A stretch of DNA of 64,000 nucleotides. Origin: Capnocytophaga sputigena (GTDB taxonomy: Bacteria; Bacteroidota; Bacteroidia; Flavobacteriales; Flavobacteriaceae). The stretch is from positions 62,001 to 126,000 of the forward strand of contig NZ_UAVP01000011.1 in assembly GCF_900446695.1 (NCBI RefSeq). Reading direction: 5' to 3'. A program made the translations under genes and the position numbers. The notes under the pieces were generated by a model. The model was not told the DNA's origin and made no database searches. It saw only the letters and a list, made by a program, of their open reading frames with translations. Of this stretch, positions 8,950 through 17,329 are shown one piece after another (position 1 is the first letter of the stretch; the number at the start of each line of letters is the position of its first letter).

Positions 8950-10281
8950 TTATCTAGATTTAGGTACATCAGGCATTCTGTTGATATTCTTGCTAACAGC
9001 ATCAAAAGTACTATTTGCTACTGAGTTTTTCACGCTATTTGCTAGTGAACGTCCCGCGTTTACAGTACCTCCTACAGCCTTACCACCTGCTGAAACTGCA
9101 CTAGCTGCTTTGCTTGCTGCTCCTTTGGCTTTGGTCATTATACTAGCTCCTCCAGCTGAAACTACTGAGTCGGCAATAGTAGGTGTCATTAGTACGGCTA
9201 ATCCAGTTATTACATAGCCTACGCAAGGGAAAATCACAGAGTTCATCATACCGCCATAGGTGGTATATGCCATTAGAAGTCCTTGATTGATCACGTTGCC
9301 ATTGGCATCGACTATCGTTGAAAGACGTGTAATATCCATAGTGTAGCCTGCCATTATAATCTGTTGCCCTATATTGATAATCGTATAGGCTATAAAAGTG
9401 TATAGATTGATATTGATAAACTTAGAAACCCAGTTCGTCAGCGAACTTTCAAAACCTGGTATGAGCGACATCCCAACGGCTATAGGCCCTAAAACTATCA
9501 GTATATACGACCATACCTTTTGTATAAAGAAGATGAGATAGACCCCCACCCTTAAAATCATTAAACATATTAACTCAATAGCTTCTCCTATGATTTTTTG
9601 CATTTTATAATTGAGTCTCTCCAATCCATCTTCAATAGGTGCTGTAAGTTTATCCCATTGATCGCCAAAAGCTTCTCCTACATCACCATTGCCTACTTTT
9701 GTCCAAAAGTCCTGCTTTTTAGCCATAAGAGCTGCTCTTTCTTTGATAGTAGCATCTAATACTTGCATTTGTTTGGTATAGCGAGTTGTCCGAAGATTAT
9801 TGGTTGTCTTCTCTATCTCTTGGAAAACACCCTTGGGCATTTCAGCAAGTTTTAGAAAAGGATATTGTACCATTTGGGTGAAAGGTACCCAGTAGATGAG
9901 TATAAGTCCTATGATAACGGGTTTAATCATTGGCTCTACGTCCCATTCGGCACTTCCGCTTTGCATTCTAAAACCTATGATTGAAAAGTAAATAAGCATT
10001 CCGAGTGCTCCGATAGCTTTTCCCAGTATAGAGGCTTGGTAGGCGTAACTTTCTATAAAAGTATCCAAGTGCGTAAAGGCTTCCATAAACCACTCTTCAA
10101 AGTCGCCACTACCTTTCATAAACTTTACGGTTTTATCTCCTTGTTCCATACTAGGTGGTGGCGGGCCTATTATAGATGAGCCCGCCCCTGAATAAGGAGG
10201 TCTGGGTTGTGCTAAAGAAGCAGGAGTTGCTAATATAAAGAGCAAACTTGCTATAATGATTGTAATTTTCTTTAAGTTCAT
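8950..10281 (-). CDS. traJ: Conjugative transposon protein TraJ (VirB6-like polytopic membrane protein)
   Basis: The 443-residue protein has a signal-like N-terminus (IIIASLLFILATPASLAQ) and a proline-rich exported stretch. A series of membrane segments follows (around residues 88-105, 115-135, 240-275, 295-315 and 340-370), then a low-complexity Ala/Ser/Gly/Lys tail. This fits TraJ, the VirB6-like inner-membrane channel component of Bacteroidota mating systems. The order, after the exported small proteins and before traK, is as expected. The tail from about residue 385 (KGAASKAASAVSAGGKAVGG) looks flexible and may vary between elements. Confidence 0.85.
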   Translation of the reverse strand: MNLKKITIIIASLLFILATPASLAQPRPPYSGAGSSIIGPPPPSMEQGDKTVKFMKGSGDFEEWFMEAFTHLDTFIESYAYQASILGKAIGALGMLIYFSIIGFRMQSGSAEWDVEPMIKPVIIGLILIYWVPFTQMVQYPFLKLAEMPKGVFQEIEKTTNNLRTTRYTKQMQVLDATIKERAALMAKKQDFWTKVGNGDVGEAFGDQWDKLTAPIEDGLERLNYKMQKIIGEAIELICLMILRVGVYLIFFIQKVWSYILIVLGPIAVGMSLIPGFESSLTNWVSKFININLYTFIAYTIINIGQQIIMAGYTMDITRLSTIVDANGNVINQGLLMAYTTYGGMMNSVIFPCVGYVITGLAVLMTPTIADSVVSAGGASIMTKAKGAASKAASAVSAGGKAVGGTVNAGRSLANSVKNSVANSTFDAVSKNINRMPDVPKSR

Positions 10282-10285
10282 ATAC

Positions 10286-11128
10286 TTAGAATTTATGTTT
10301 GTATTGTCGCATTATACCTTTCATTATTTGTACATCTTCAACATAAGGAGCTATTTCATCGGTAGCCTTATAAGAATCATTGAGGAGTCGTTCTGTTTCT
10401 AAAAACCACTGATTGATATTCCCCGTGTTCTGTAGCATACGTTTAAATTCTCGCCAGCCTATCAGTGCTTTGTGATACATTAAAAATCGCTTGCCTCGTG
10501 GCATATCCAATGTAGTTGCCTTTTCGTAAATTCCTTTGATGATGTCTAACTTCTCTTGCAAAGGCTGTAATTGTCCTGTGTGTTTAGCATTCTCAAACGC
10601 TTTTTCATCTTTAAAACCCCATTGTGAATAAGTCTCAGGTTTGTCTGGAAACTCTTTAAGAGGGGTGAGCATTCTTTTATAGTACAACAAGAATAATGGG
10701 TCGGCTTTGACGGTTAAAGATGTCCAATGTGCCATATCACTGAGACTGCGTTTATAAATACTATCTACGTGCTTTTTGATGGTTTCTGCTTCTCTTTGCA
10801 TTACTATAGCTTTGAGCTGCCGTTGTGTCTCTAAGCCTGTAGCACTGAGCGGACGGATATCCTCACCATCCATATAACGGTGGTTATACTTGCGCCCGTT
10901 GTAAGAAAGCCATCCCCATACCATTGAATGGTTCTTGCTCAATTGAGGACCAACCTTCGTCCCAAATATTGTATAATACTCTGCTTCGGGCTTAAAATCT
11001 CCCCACTGTTGAAATACCTGCCGTTTTTCTTGTGCATTGAGGGCTTCATCTCTTACCTTGGTAATTTTATACTGAGCAAAGACCACAGTAGAAGCTAATA
11101 GGCACACATAAAGAATAGTTTGTTTCAT
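10286..11128 (-). CDS. Exported hypothetical protein of the transfer operon, shares C-terminal motif with upstream genes
   Basis: I place the start at the ATG at 11128, which begins a clear signal peptide (MKQTILYVCLLASTVVFAQ) 10 bases after the previous gene. The longer frame to 11185 would add a non-signal extension. The 280-residue product is helical and charged. Its extreme C-terminus, DVQIMKGIMRQYKHKF, closely resembles the C-terminus of the gene at 12517-13182 (DKDIVENIMRKFKHTF), and the upstream genes share this ending more loosely. A role as a periplasmic channel or pilus-tip component (VirB5-like) is inferred from location and architecture. The central 200 residues are not recognised. 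Confidence 0.7.
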   Translation of the reverse strand: MKQTILYVCLLASTVVFAQYKITKVRDEALNAQEKRQVFQQWGDFKPEAEYYTIFGTKVGPQLSKNHSMVWGWLSYNGRKYNHRYMDGEDIRPLSATGLETQRQLKAIVMQREAETIKKHVDSIYKRSLSDMAHWTSLTVKADPLFLLYYKRMLTPLKEFPDKPETYSQWGFKDEKAFENAKHTGQLQPLQEKLDIIKGIYEKATTLDMPRGKRFLMYHKALIGWREFKRMLQNTGNINQWFLETERLLNDSYKATDEIAPYVEDVQIMKGIMRQYKHKF

Positions 11129-11138
11129 CGTATTAATA

Positions 11139-11819
11139 TTAATAATGTTTATAACGTCTATACTTTTGCATAATCTCTTCAACAAGTTGTTTGTCGTGTT
11201 CTACAAAGTTGTTGAATACAGGTATAGAATAGATGTAAGCACGACTCTTGTTAAACTCTATGATATTGATAACGTTTAAAATAGACACATTTAATAAACG
11301 TAACTTCATATATATACGGTCGAGAAGTGCATCTCTATCGGCTGAGTCCATCAATCGTTTTCTGTCTTCTGTTAAGAAAGCTTTCCGCTCTTCAATAATT
11401 GACAATACTTTAGAATACACTTGATCTGTTTCTTTTTTGATCCAAAAACTGTATTGAGGGTTTTCTACAGCTAATCTGTTCATCTTTCTAAGATTCCCTA
11501 TAACACTAAAAACATAATCTTTTATATATTTGATTTGCTTGCTTTGACCAAAAAGAGAATTAACATTATATAGATTTTGGTAAATTTTCTCGTGGATAGC
11601 TACTACTTGTACTATTTTTTTATTAGACTCTTCATAAAACTCTTTCTGTTTTTTAAAGATACTATTAAAGTTTGCTAAACTCGCTTCCCTTGTTACGTGA
11701 TTGGCACTGATATGTGCCAATAAGGAACTATTGATCACCGTCTCATAGTAGCTTTGGGCTTGTAGTGTAGTTACTGCAGAAAAGAAAAGCAATACAGATA
11801 GTTGGATAATTTGTTTCAT
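11139..11819 (-). CDS. Exported helical protein, VirB5/TraI-like paralog 3
   Basis: The 226-residue product has a signal peptide ending near LQAQ and then mostly long amphipathic helices. It aligns by eye with the gene at 12517-13182: both have an NPQY or HPQY element followed by a lysine and a Y-x-x-(V/I)-L segment. Both then have DR-x-x-LLD-x-I-x-x-K-x-R and a C-terminal D-K-x-(I/L)-V-E-x-IM. The two are therefore likely duplicates within one family. It overlaps the upstream gene by four bases. Periplasmic helical proteins at this place are probably pilus-tip or channel subunits comparable to VirB5, which is inferred. Confidence 0.7.
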   Translation of the reverse strand: MKQIIQLSVLLFFSAVTTLQAQSYYETVINSSLLAHISANHVTREASLANFNSIFKKQKEFYEESNKKIVQVVAIHEKIYQNLYNVNSLFGQSKQIKYIKDYVFSVIGNLRKMNRLAVENPQYSFWIKKETDQVYSKVLSIIEERKAFLTEDRKRLMDSADRDALLDRIYMKLRLLNVSILNVINIIEFNKSRAYIYSIPVFNNFVEHDKQLVEEIMQKYRRYKHY

Positions 11820-12517
11820 ATACCAAGGCTTTTTACATTTTTTAAAATATCTTGTGCTAACTCCTTATCTCGGTCTATATAGTACTGAAATAAGCTTCTT
11901 CTGCGCTGTATAGCATAACTTGTCTCACGAATGACCGTAAGAGTAGCATAAGAATCATTATAGAGTCTATCAACTTCACTGAGAGCATAGTCCAATAATA
12001 TTTGGCGTTCAGCCCGTTCCATTTGGTTGATAGCCCCGTAAGAGAGTACTATACCTGCTAAAAATCGGGTAACCATTTGCAAATCGTCTATAAAATTGAT
12101 TTGTTTGGGCAGGATAATAGGAAAAGCTTCTCTAAAAACATCAGGTGCATTGTGCATTTCTCTGTAAATCTTCTGTTGCACTTGTTTTATTTCTTTGGCT
12201 CGCTCACTTATTACATAGCCCGTAGGAATTGCTTGTAGGGTAAAATCTACTATCCGCAAGCGGTCTTGTATCTTGCGACCTGTTTCCTTATACTTCTCCC
12301 ATTGACTTCTATTAAGTGCTTCAGTAGTAGTATTGAGCGTTTGTTTGTTGTTCAGCGTTTTTTGTCGCTCGTTTTCATCTACTGACCGTTCTACCTCGTT
12401 GTTAATCATTACGGGGGATAACGATTCTTTTTCCAAAGGAGCTCTACTTCTCCCTCCTGAAGAGCTGAGCCAAAAACCTAGAGTACATACTCCGATGAGA
12501 TAAATAACCTTTTTCAT
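11816..12517 (-). CDS. Exported helical protein, diverged paralog 2 in the VirB5-like cluster
   Basis: The 233-residue product begins with a hydrophobic N-terminus (VIYLIGVCTLGFWLSSSGG) that may be an uncleaved anchor, followed by a charged disordered stretch to about residue 70 and then helices. The C-terminal part (YYIDRDKELAQDILKNVKSL) resembles the ends of the two flanking genes, but the rest is much more diverged. Its start overlaps the stop of the upstream gene by one base and its end overlaps the downstream gene by four. It is probably part of the same structural set. Function is unknown. Confidence 0.65.
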   Translation of the reverse strand: MKKVIYLIGVCTLGFWLSSSGGRSRAPLEKESLSPVMINNEVERSVDENERQKTLNNKQTLNTTTEALNRSQWEKYKETGRKIQDRLRIVDFTLQAIPTGYVISERAKEIKQVQQKIYREMHNAPDVFREAFPIILPKQINFIDDLQMVTRFLAGIVLSYGAINQMERAERQILLDYALSEVDRLYNDSYATLTVIRETSYAIQRRRSLFQYYIDRDKELAQDILKNVKSLGI

Positions 12518-13182
12518 TAGAAAGTGTGTTTGAATTTTCGCATTATGTTTTCTACTATATCCTTATCGGTATTGATATATTGGTCGAAAGGACTGATAGC
12601 CCTCCAAAAGCCAATACGCTGAGCATTTTCCATTCCTATTTGAATGGTCAAAAGCCATAGTTTAAAGGAACGTATTTTGCTCTCTATAGAATCTAATAAC
12701 CTATAACGGTCACCAGCTGTCATTAGGTTTTTACCCTTACTATCAATCACGCTGTTAATCTCTGCCGTGAGCTTGAGTATTTCCTCGTAAGCCTTTTCAC
12801 TTGCTTTTACTCCAAAGACAGCGTACTGAGGATGTTTCTTAGCAAGGGTGAGTACATTAGAAGAATACTCTTGGCATTGCTTGAGTTGCTCCCATATATT
12901 TTTGAGTTGCATTCCGTTGGTAATGGTAGTAGAGACTTCTGTAAGTCCTTTATATACTTTTTCTTGTACCTGATTAACCAATGCCATTTGACCACTTATA
13001 AAGGTTTGCGCTTTTTGCAATTTGGTTTGCTCATCGGCAATTTTGTTCTGACCATTTTTAAGCGAAATAGCATAACCTGCCATTGAGGCTGTAACAGCTG
13101 GATCAAAATAAATGGTTTGTGCCTCTCCTATCGCAGGCAACAACATTGTGGTAAGTAATAATTTAAATAGCTTGTTTTTCAT
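12517..13182 (-). CDS. Exported helical protein, VirB5/TraI-like paralog 1
   Basis: The 221-residue product has a signal peptide (LFKLLLTTMLLPAIGEAQT) and then long helices (residues 45-110 look coiled-coil), with GDRYRLLDSIESKIRSFKLW near residue 160 and the ending IVENIMRKFKHTF. It directly follows the VirB4-like gene, overlapping its 3' end by 20 bases. That is the slot of traI (DUF4141) in CTnDOT, although I cannot confirm direct homology to that family. The likely role is a periplasmic or surface subunit of the mating channel (VirB5-like). Confidence 0.72.
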   Translation of the reverse strand: MKNKLFKLLLTTMLLPAIGEAQTIYFDPAVTASMAGYAISLKNGQNKIADEQTKLQKAQTFISGQMALVNQVQEKVYKGLTEVSTTITNGMQLKNIWEQLKQCQEYSSNVLTLAKKHPQYAVFGVKASEKAYEEILKLTAEINSVIDSKGKNLMTAGDRYRLLDSIESKIRSFKLWLLTIQIGMENAQRIGFWRAISPFDQYINTDKDIVENIMRKFKHTF

Positions 13183-16100
13183 ACTGTTGTGTGTTTATAA
13201 GTTCAGATAAGGGTAATTCTCTGTCTTTTACATATTGGTCAAATTTCTTTAAGGTATCTTTAGGGTGCTCCTTCTTGAACTCCTTAAAGAATGCTACTAC
13301 TTTTTCATCTAAAGGCTTTTTATAGAGGTTTACCAAGGCAAATATGGCATCTGTCTTTTCTTTGTATTTTTTTACATCGGCTACAAAAGCGTCTAAGGCT
13401 TTGTCGTAATTACCTAATGCTTTTACATAGTACAGAATAGCTGATTTTTCAGGCTTTTCAGTAGTATAGGTAAGATATTGTTCCATAGATACTTCGTTAC
13501 CATATACCTCTCCTTTAGCCCCTCGCTTTAGATAAAACTCTTTAAAACGCCCTCTACCTGTTTTGTTGTTTAGGTTATTAATCGTAAAGATTTTGTTTTG
13601 CTCTACTTTGTTGAGCGACAATAAAGCTGCTATACGGTCGAAATTGTCCTTAAACTTGGTTTGGTCAAGTAGTATGAACGTATCGGAGTTATTGATAATA
13701 GAGTCCTTTACTACCGTATTACCGATGATATCGTCTAACTCTTGGGTAACTACTACCGCTTCACCCCAAAACTTGCGCACTGTTTTGTACAGATAGAGTA
13801 TATAACCTCCCATTAGTTTAGAGGCAATGGCTTTCCACGCTTCCTCAATAATGAGGGCTTTACGCCTATCACTGCGCAAACGCATTTTTTGAATGAACGT
13901 ATCCATAATAATGAGTGTTACTATGGGGAACAGCTTTGGATTGTCTTTCACGTTGTCTATCTCAAAGACAATAAATGGCTCGTAAAACAAAGAACTATCG
14001 GCATTTTCGTTGAGTGTGGTACCATAGCGTCCACCTCTGTAAAAATCTTTGAGTACAAAGAGAAAAGTACGCAGGTTAAACTCTTGTTCCGTAATGCGGT
14101 GGTGCTTGTTGTTCATATACACAGGCAGGAACTTCTCGCAAAAGTCGTAGAAGGTATTAAACGATAGCTCTTGTATTTTAAATTCTTCTGCTACCTTTTT
14201 CACGCGTTTTACAATTGCTTGTCTTTGTCTATCAGTCTCTAATTCTTCATCATCTAAGGGGATTATTTCTCGTTTTACAGTAATAAGAGCTGCACTTTCA
14301 TTATAGGCTTTGCGCCTTTTTTCATCAGAAAGAGTGTCGTAAGCTTCATATATTTTATAAAACAAGTCGTCCGTATTAACATCTAACTTTTCTTTGCGCT
14401 TATCAGGGTGATACTCTTTTAAAAGTTTGCGCCCTCTTTCTTTTATCTCTTCAGTGCTGGCATCTAAAGGAAGTCCCAGTATATCATAGAAAGTCTCTTC
14501 CTCGTTGTTGTCTAAATCTTCTTCATAGATGTTGAACTTATTGAGATAGAGCAATAACTCCTCATTTGTTTTGGCTTTGTACCACTGGGTATCTCCCTCA
14601 AAATGTTGATGATAGTAGGCAAGGAGCGCGTTGTCTATAATGGATTTCTGAGCGGGGGACATTGTTGCATCAGCTCCTTGCCATATTAAGAAAATGAGAT
14701 TGGTGAGAAATTCAGTTTTTTCAATGTTAAACTCTTCTTTGCCTACTGCAAAAGGATTCATTGTAATGGGCTTTTCCTCTGTATACTGCACATAGCGACC
14801 TCCTTTATAGGAACAAGTACCTGAATAAGAATCACCCGTGTCTACGATTACTACATCGTAGTTATAAGTGAGGTATTGCTCTACAATATTGTTCATCAAG
14901 AACGATTTACCACTTCCCGAAGGTCCTAAAACAAACTTGTTGCGATTGTTGATTCGTCCTGTTTGGTAAGGTAAATCTGAAGTGTCTACCTTTAATGGTA
15001 CTCCTTGTCTATCAGCAAAACGCAAGTAAAAATTAGATTTTTCACTTATTGGGTAGCTCTCTTTAAAAAAAAAACACAAGCCCGCTTCGCTCGTCGTGGT
15101 AAACAAATCGTAGTCCTGCAACTCTACCGCATTGCCTATAATAGCTGACCGAAATAACTCCATTTGGTTGTAAGCATTCTTAGAAATGATGATTCCCTTG
15201 GTAAAGAGTTTGCTCTCAATAGTGGATTGTGTTTTCTCCATTTTCTCCAAGGTATCACAAGCAAAAACTAACGAAAAGTGAGCGTCTACTATAATCTGTC
15301 CATTGACAGCTATATCGTGCAAAAGCTCCTGAATTTCTTGGGCTACTATAGCATTGGAAGGGGCATTTTTAGCTACTCCATCGTGTTTTTTCATTTTCTT
15401 TTCTAACTCTCGTTGGCGTGATACTTGGGGAGGAATAGCAATTACTTGATTGTAGACAATTGTTTGATATGCTTCTAACTCGTTGAGAAAAGAAAAATTA
15501 TCTACTGCTAAATAGGCTACTGTACTGCTACCGCCTAAGCGTGAATAGGTTTCTATTTCATTAGGTAACTCTATGTTTTCTACATCCACGAAAGAGACTG
15601 TTTTGACAAATGAGCTGCCTATGCGCAAATACTCATTGGTAGATTTGATATTGTCAAACACGGGTACTTCAGCAAACTGCATTGTGAGAGTACCTCCGAT
15701 GTAATACTCAAAATCTTTCTCAAATAACCAATCGGGGTCACATTCATTTTGCTCTAACAACATATAGACCTTTTCGCACTTGTCTCGTAGCTCCTTGTAA
15801 GCCCTTTCTGAAAATTTATATTTGCTTTTCTTCTTATCCAATAAATCGGTGAAAAGTAGTAAGGTGTCTATGGTCTTATAAATGCGTCCGTTGAAATGGT
15901 CAGAGTATTTCTGTTGTAAATAGGTATTTTCTTTTTCAGATACATATCGCTTTTTGGCAAAAATATCTACTTTCTGCACGATGTGTCCTTCTCCTACAAT
16001 AGCAATTACTTGATTGAGAATAGTGTGAAACTGCTCATAACGTTCGGGGTCGGCTGAGTATTGTTCTACTATATTTTTAATACGAATGCCTATCACAGGA

Positions 16101-16195
16101 TTGCCATACTGCCCAATGAGCACATCGTACTTCCAACCGTGTTCACTGCCATAGTCGTACCCTATAAAAGGAAATTCAAAAGCCTTTGTCTTCAT
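13163..16195 (-). CDS. traG: TraG family conjugative transfer ATPase (VirB4-like) with an internal DnaJ J-domain
   Basis: VirB4-type ATPases power assembly of the mating channel at the inner membrane. The 1010-residue protein has an N-terminal membrane-associated domain. Walker A is GPSGSGKS at residues 424-431, and Walker B is near residues 779-786 (KALIIEEAW), followed by VVVTQELDDI. Between these lies a full J-domain at about 569-634: FYDILGLP, four predicted helices, HPD at 596-598, and the typical DTLSDEKRRKAY end. Family members that I recall are roughly 800-850 residues long, so the excess here roughly fits the insert. The frame is continuous, so this is a fusion or insertion and not an assembly join. 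J-domains stimulate Hsp70 (DnaK), so DnaK may help build or recycle this channel, which is inferred. Confidence 0.92.
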   Translation of the reverse strand: MKTKAFEFPFIGYDYGSEHGWKYDVLIGQYGNPVIGIRIKNIVEQYSADPERYEQFHTILNQVIAIVGEGHIVQKVDIFAKKRYVSEKENTYLQQKYSDHFNGRIYKTIDTLLLFTDLLDKKKSKYKFSERAYKELRDKCEKVYMLLEQNECDPDWLFEKDFEYYIGGTLTMQFAEVPVFDNIKSTNEYLRIGSSFVKTVSFVDVENIELPNEIETYSRLGGSSTVAYLAVDNFSFLNELEAYQTIVYNQVIAIPPQVSRQRELEKKMKKHDGVAKNAPSNAIVAQEIQELLHDIAVNGQIIVDAHFSLVFACDTLEKMEKTQSTIESKLFTKGIIISKNAYNQMELFRSAIIGNAVELQDYDLFTTTSEAGLCFFFKESYPISEKSNFYLRFADRQGVPLKVDTSDLPYQTGRINNRNKFVLGPSGSGKSFLMNNIVEQYLTYNYDVVIVDTGDSYSGTCSYKGGRYVQYTEEKPITMNPFAVGKEEFNIEKTEFLTNLIFLIWQGADATMSPAQKSIIDNALLAYYHQHFEGDTQWYKAKTNEELLLYLNKFNIYEEDLDNNEEETFYDILGLPLDASTEEIKERGRKLLKEYHPDKRKEKLDVNTDDLFYKIYEAYDTLSDEKRRKAYNESAALITVKREIIPLDDEELETDRQRQAIVKRVKKVAEEFKIQELSFNTFYDFCEKFLPVYMNNKHHRITEQEFNLRTFLFVLKDFYRGGRYGTTLNENADSSLFYEPFIVFEIDNVKDNPKLFPIVTLIIMDTFIQKMRLRSDRRKALIIEEAWKAIASKLMGGYILYLYKTVRKFWGEAVVVTQELDDIIGNTVVKDSIINNSDTFILLDQTKFKDNFDRIAALLSLNKVEQNKIFTINNLNNKTGRGRFKEFYLKRGAKGEVYGNEVSMEQYLTYTTEKPEKSAILYYVKALGNYDKALDAFVADVKKYKEKTDAIFALVNLYKKPLDEKVVAFFKEFKKEHPKDTLKKFDQYVKDRELPLSELINTQQYEKQAI

Positions 16196-16213
16196 TTTGA
16201 TATTCTTTTCTTG

Positions 16214-16654
16214 TTAAAAAGGAACGTTATCATCTGATTGATTTGCAAGTGCTTGTCCAAAAGCGTTAAAAAACTCTCCCTGCTGTGCTTGTTGATTTAT
16301 TGGAAAAGGCGTTGTCTGTGTTTGTGTTTGTGCAGGAACAAATTGTCCTTGGCTTGGGTTGTAAGACACCTGTTGCATTTGTATAAGGTCTATTTTCCAA
16401 CCTTCTACTGTGTTGAAATACTTTACCTCTCCTTGAGGAGATACCCATTCACGCCCTCTAAGGTTATAATGTACTTTTACTAACTGTCCTTTTTGCAAAT
16501 TGTCTAAAAGTGCACAACGCCCTTGTGTGAACTGAATGATAATATCATTAGGGTATTGCTCTTCTGTGATGATAACTAAATCTCTTTTTTGGAAGCCATT
16601 GCTACCAACTGTCTCTAAAGAAAAAATTTCTTTAATACGTCCTTGTATTTCCAT
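16214..16654 (-). CDS. DUF3127-like OB-fold protein with SSB-type C-terminal tip
   Basis: The 146-residue protein has an N-terminal OB-fold-like domain (about residues 1-95). It begins MEIQGRIKEIFSLETV and has features of DUF3127, a small Bacteroidota family related to single-stranded DNA binding folds. A Gln-rich flexible linker follows (about 96-135, PAQTQTQTTPFPINQQAQQ). The protein ends with SDDNVPF, very close to the DDDIPF tip by which SSB proteins recruit replication and repair enzymes. It is thus a candidate ICE-encoded single-stranded DNA binding protein. It lies between traF and traG with gaps of 2 and 18 bases. Confidence 0.8.
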   Translation of the reverse strand: MEIQGRIKEIFSLETVGSNGFQKRDLVIITEEQYPNDIIIQFTQGRCALLDNLQKGQLVKVHYNLRGREWVSPQGEVKYFNTVEGWKIDLIQMQQVSYNPSQGQFVPAQTQTQTTPFPINQQAQQGEFFNAFGQALANQSDDNVPF

Positions 16655-16656
16655 AG

Positions 16657-16965
16657 TTATAATGATTTAATTTGTTGTTTCTTTTGTGATGATTTTCTGA
16701 ATTTTTTAGGAAAGATGTGTATTTCATCATTGTTTCTCATCTTGTTATACAAACCTTTCGTCTTCTGATTGTGAAAGGTGTACCATACCCCTCCTATGCC
16801 TATACCTGCTCCTATAAGAGCTCCAAAAAAGCCAATGAAAGAGGGTAAGGAAGCTAAACAGATAAGTCCTCCTAAGGCTGATCCTAAAGCGTAATAGATG
16901 TACTTATCTTTGAGTCCGAAAAAGACAAGGGGTTTTTTAAGCCCCTTGTACAGATAGAAGCCCAT
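16657..16965 (-). CDS. traF: Conjugative transposon protein TraF (DUF4133, VirB3-like)
   Basis: I choose the ATG at 16965 (MGFYLYKGLKKPLVFFGLKD), 14 bases after traE. The longer frame to 17049 overlaps traE and adds an unrelated extension. The 102-residue protein has two adjacent hydrophobic stretches at about residues 27-70 (YIYYALGSALGGLICLASLP and SFIGFFGALIGAGIGIGGVW) and a basic tail. This is the architecture of VirB3 and TraF, small inner-membrane partners of the VirB4 ATPase. Its position between TraE and the TraG ATPase fits. Confidence 0.88.
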   Translation of the reverse strand: MGFYLYKGLKKPLVFFGLKDKYIYYALGSALGGLICLASLPSFIGFFGALIGAGIGIGGVWYTFHNQKTKGLYNKMRNNDEIHIFPKKFRKSSQKKQQIKSL

Positions 16966-16979
16966 AGGTTGATACTTTT

Positions 16980-17303
16980 TTAGTTGAGACCAAAGAATGC
17001 TCCTACGAAAATAGGCACTAAGATGAGGAACAAACAAGCACCTCCCCAACCGAGGATTTCCTTGTTGATGTCTTGATCACCATTTGTCCACTTGTTGTAG
17101 ATACGTAACCCTCCAATGAGACCTACAATACCTCCAATCATCATAATGAGTATTTTCAAAGGCCCCCAATAGCTCTTAATACTATTGGCAGCATCAGTAA
17201 TAGCACCTGCACCTTGTGCAAGTATAGGAGTCGTGACACAGATTCCTAAAAGTAACAAGAGTAGTAGTTGCTTCCTCGTTACAGATTTTTGAATGTTTAA
17301 CAT
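16980..17303 (-). CDS. traE: Conjugative transposon protein TraE (DUF4134, VirB2 pilin-like)
   Basis: The ATG at 17303 (MLNIQKSV) is taken as start; the frame can begin at a TTG two codons earlier. The 107-residue product has a hydrophobic leader (LLLLLLLGICVTTPILAQGA) and two further membrane helices at about residues 50-70 (LKILIMMIGGIVGLIGGLRI) and 85-105 (GWGGACLFLILVPIFVGAFF). This is the VirB2 pilin layout and matches DUF4134/TraE, the presumed conjugative pilin of Bacteroidota ICEs. It is the first of the core channel genes and is followed by traF. Confidence 0.88.
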   Translation of the reverse strand: MLNIQKSVTRKQLLLLLLLGICVTTPILAQGAGAITDAANSIKSYWGPLKILIMMIGGIVGLIGGLRIYNKWTNGDQDINKEILGWGGACLFLILVPIFVGAFFGLN

Positions 17304-17329
17304 ATACAAAAAATTAAAATTAGTTTTTT

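Noticed and set aside
12807-12995. Minus-strand frame inside the VirB5-like gene
   Set aside because: It is an out-of-frame shadow of the gene at 12517-13182.
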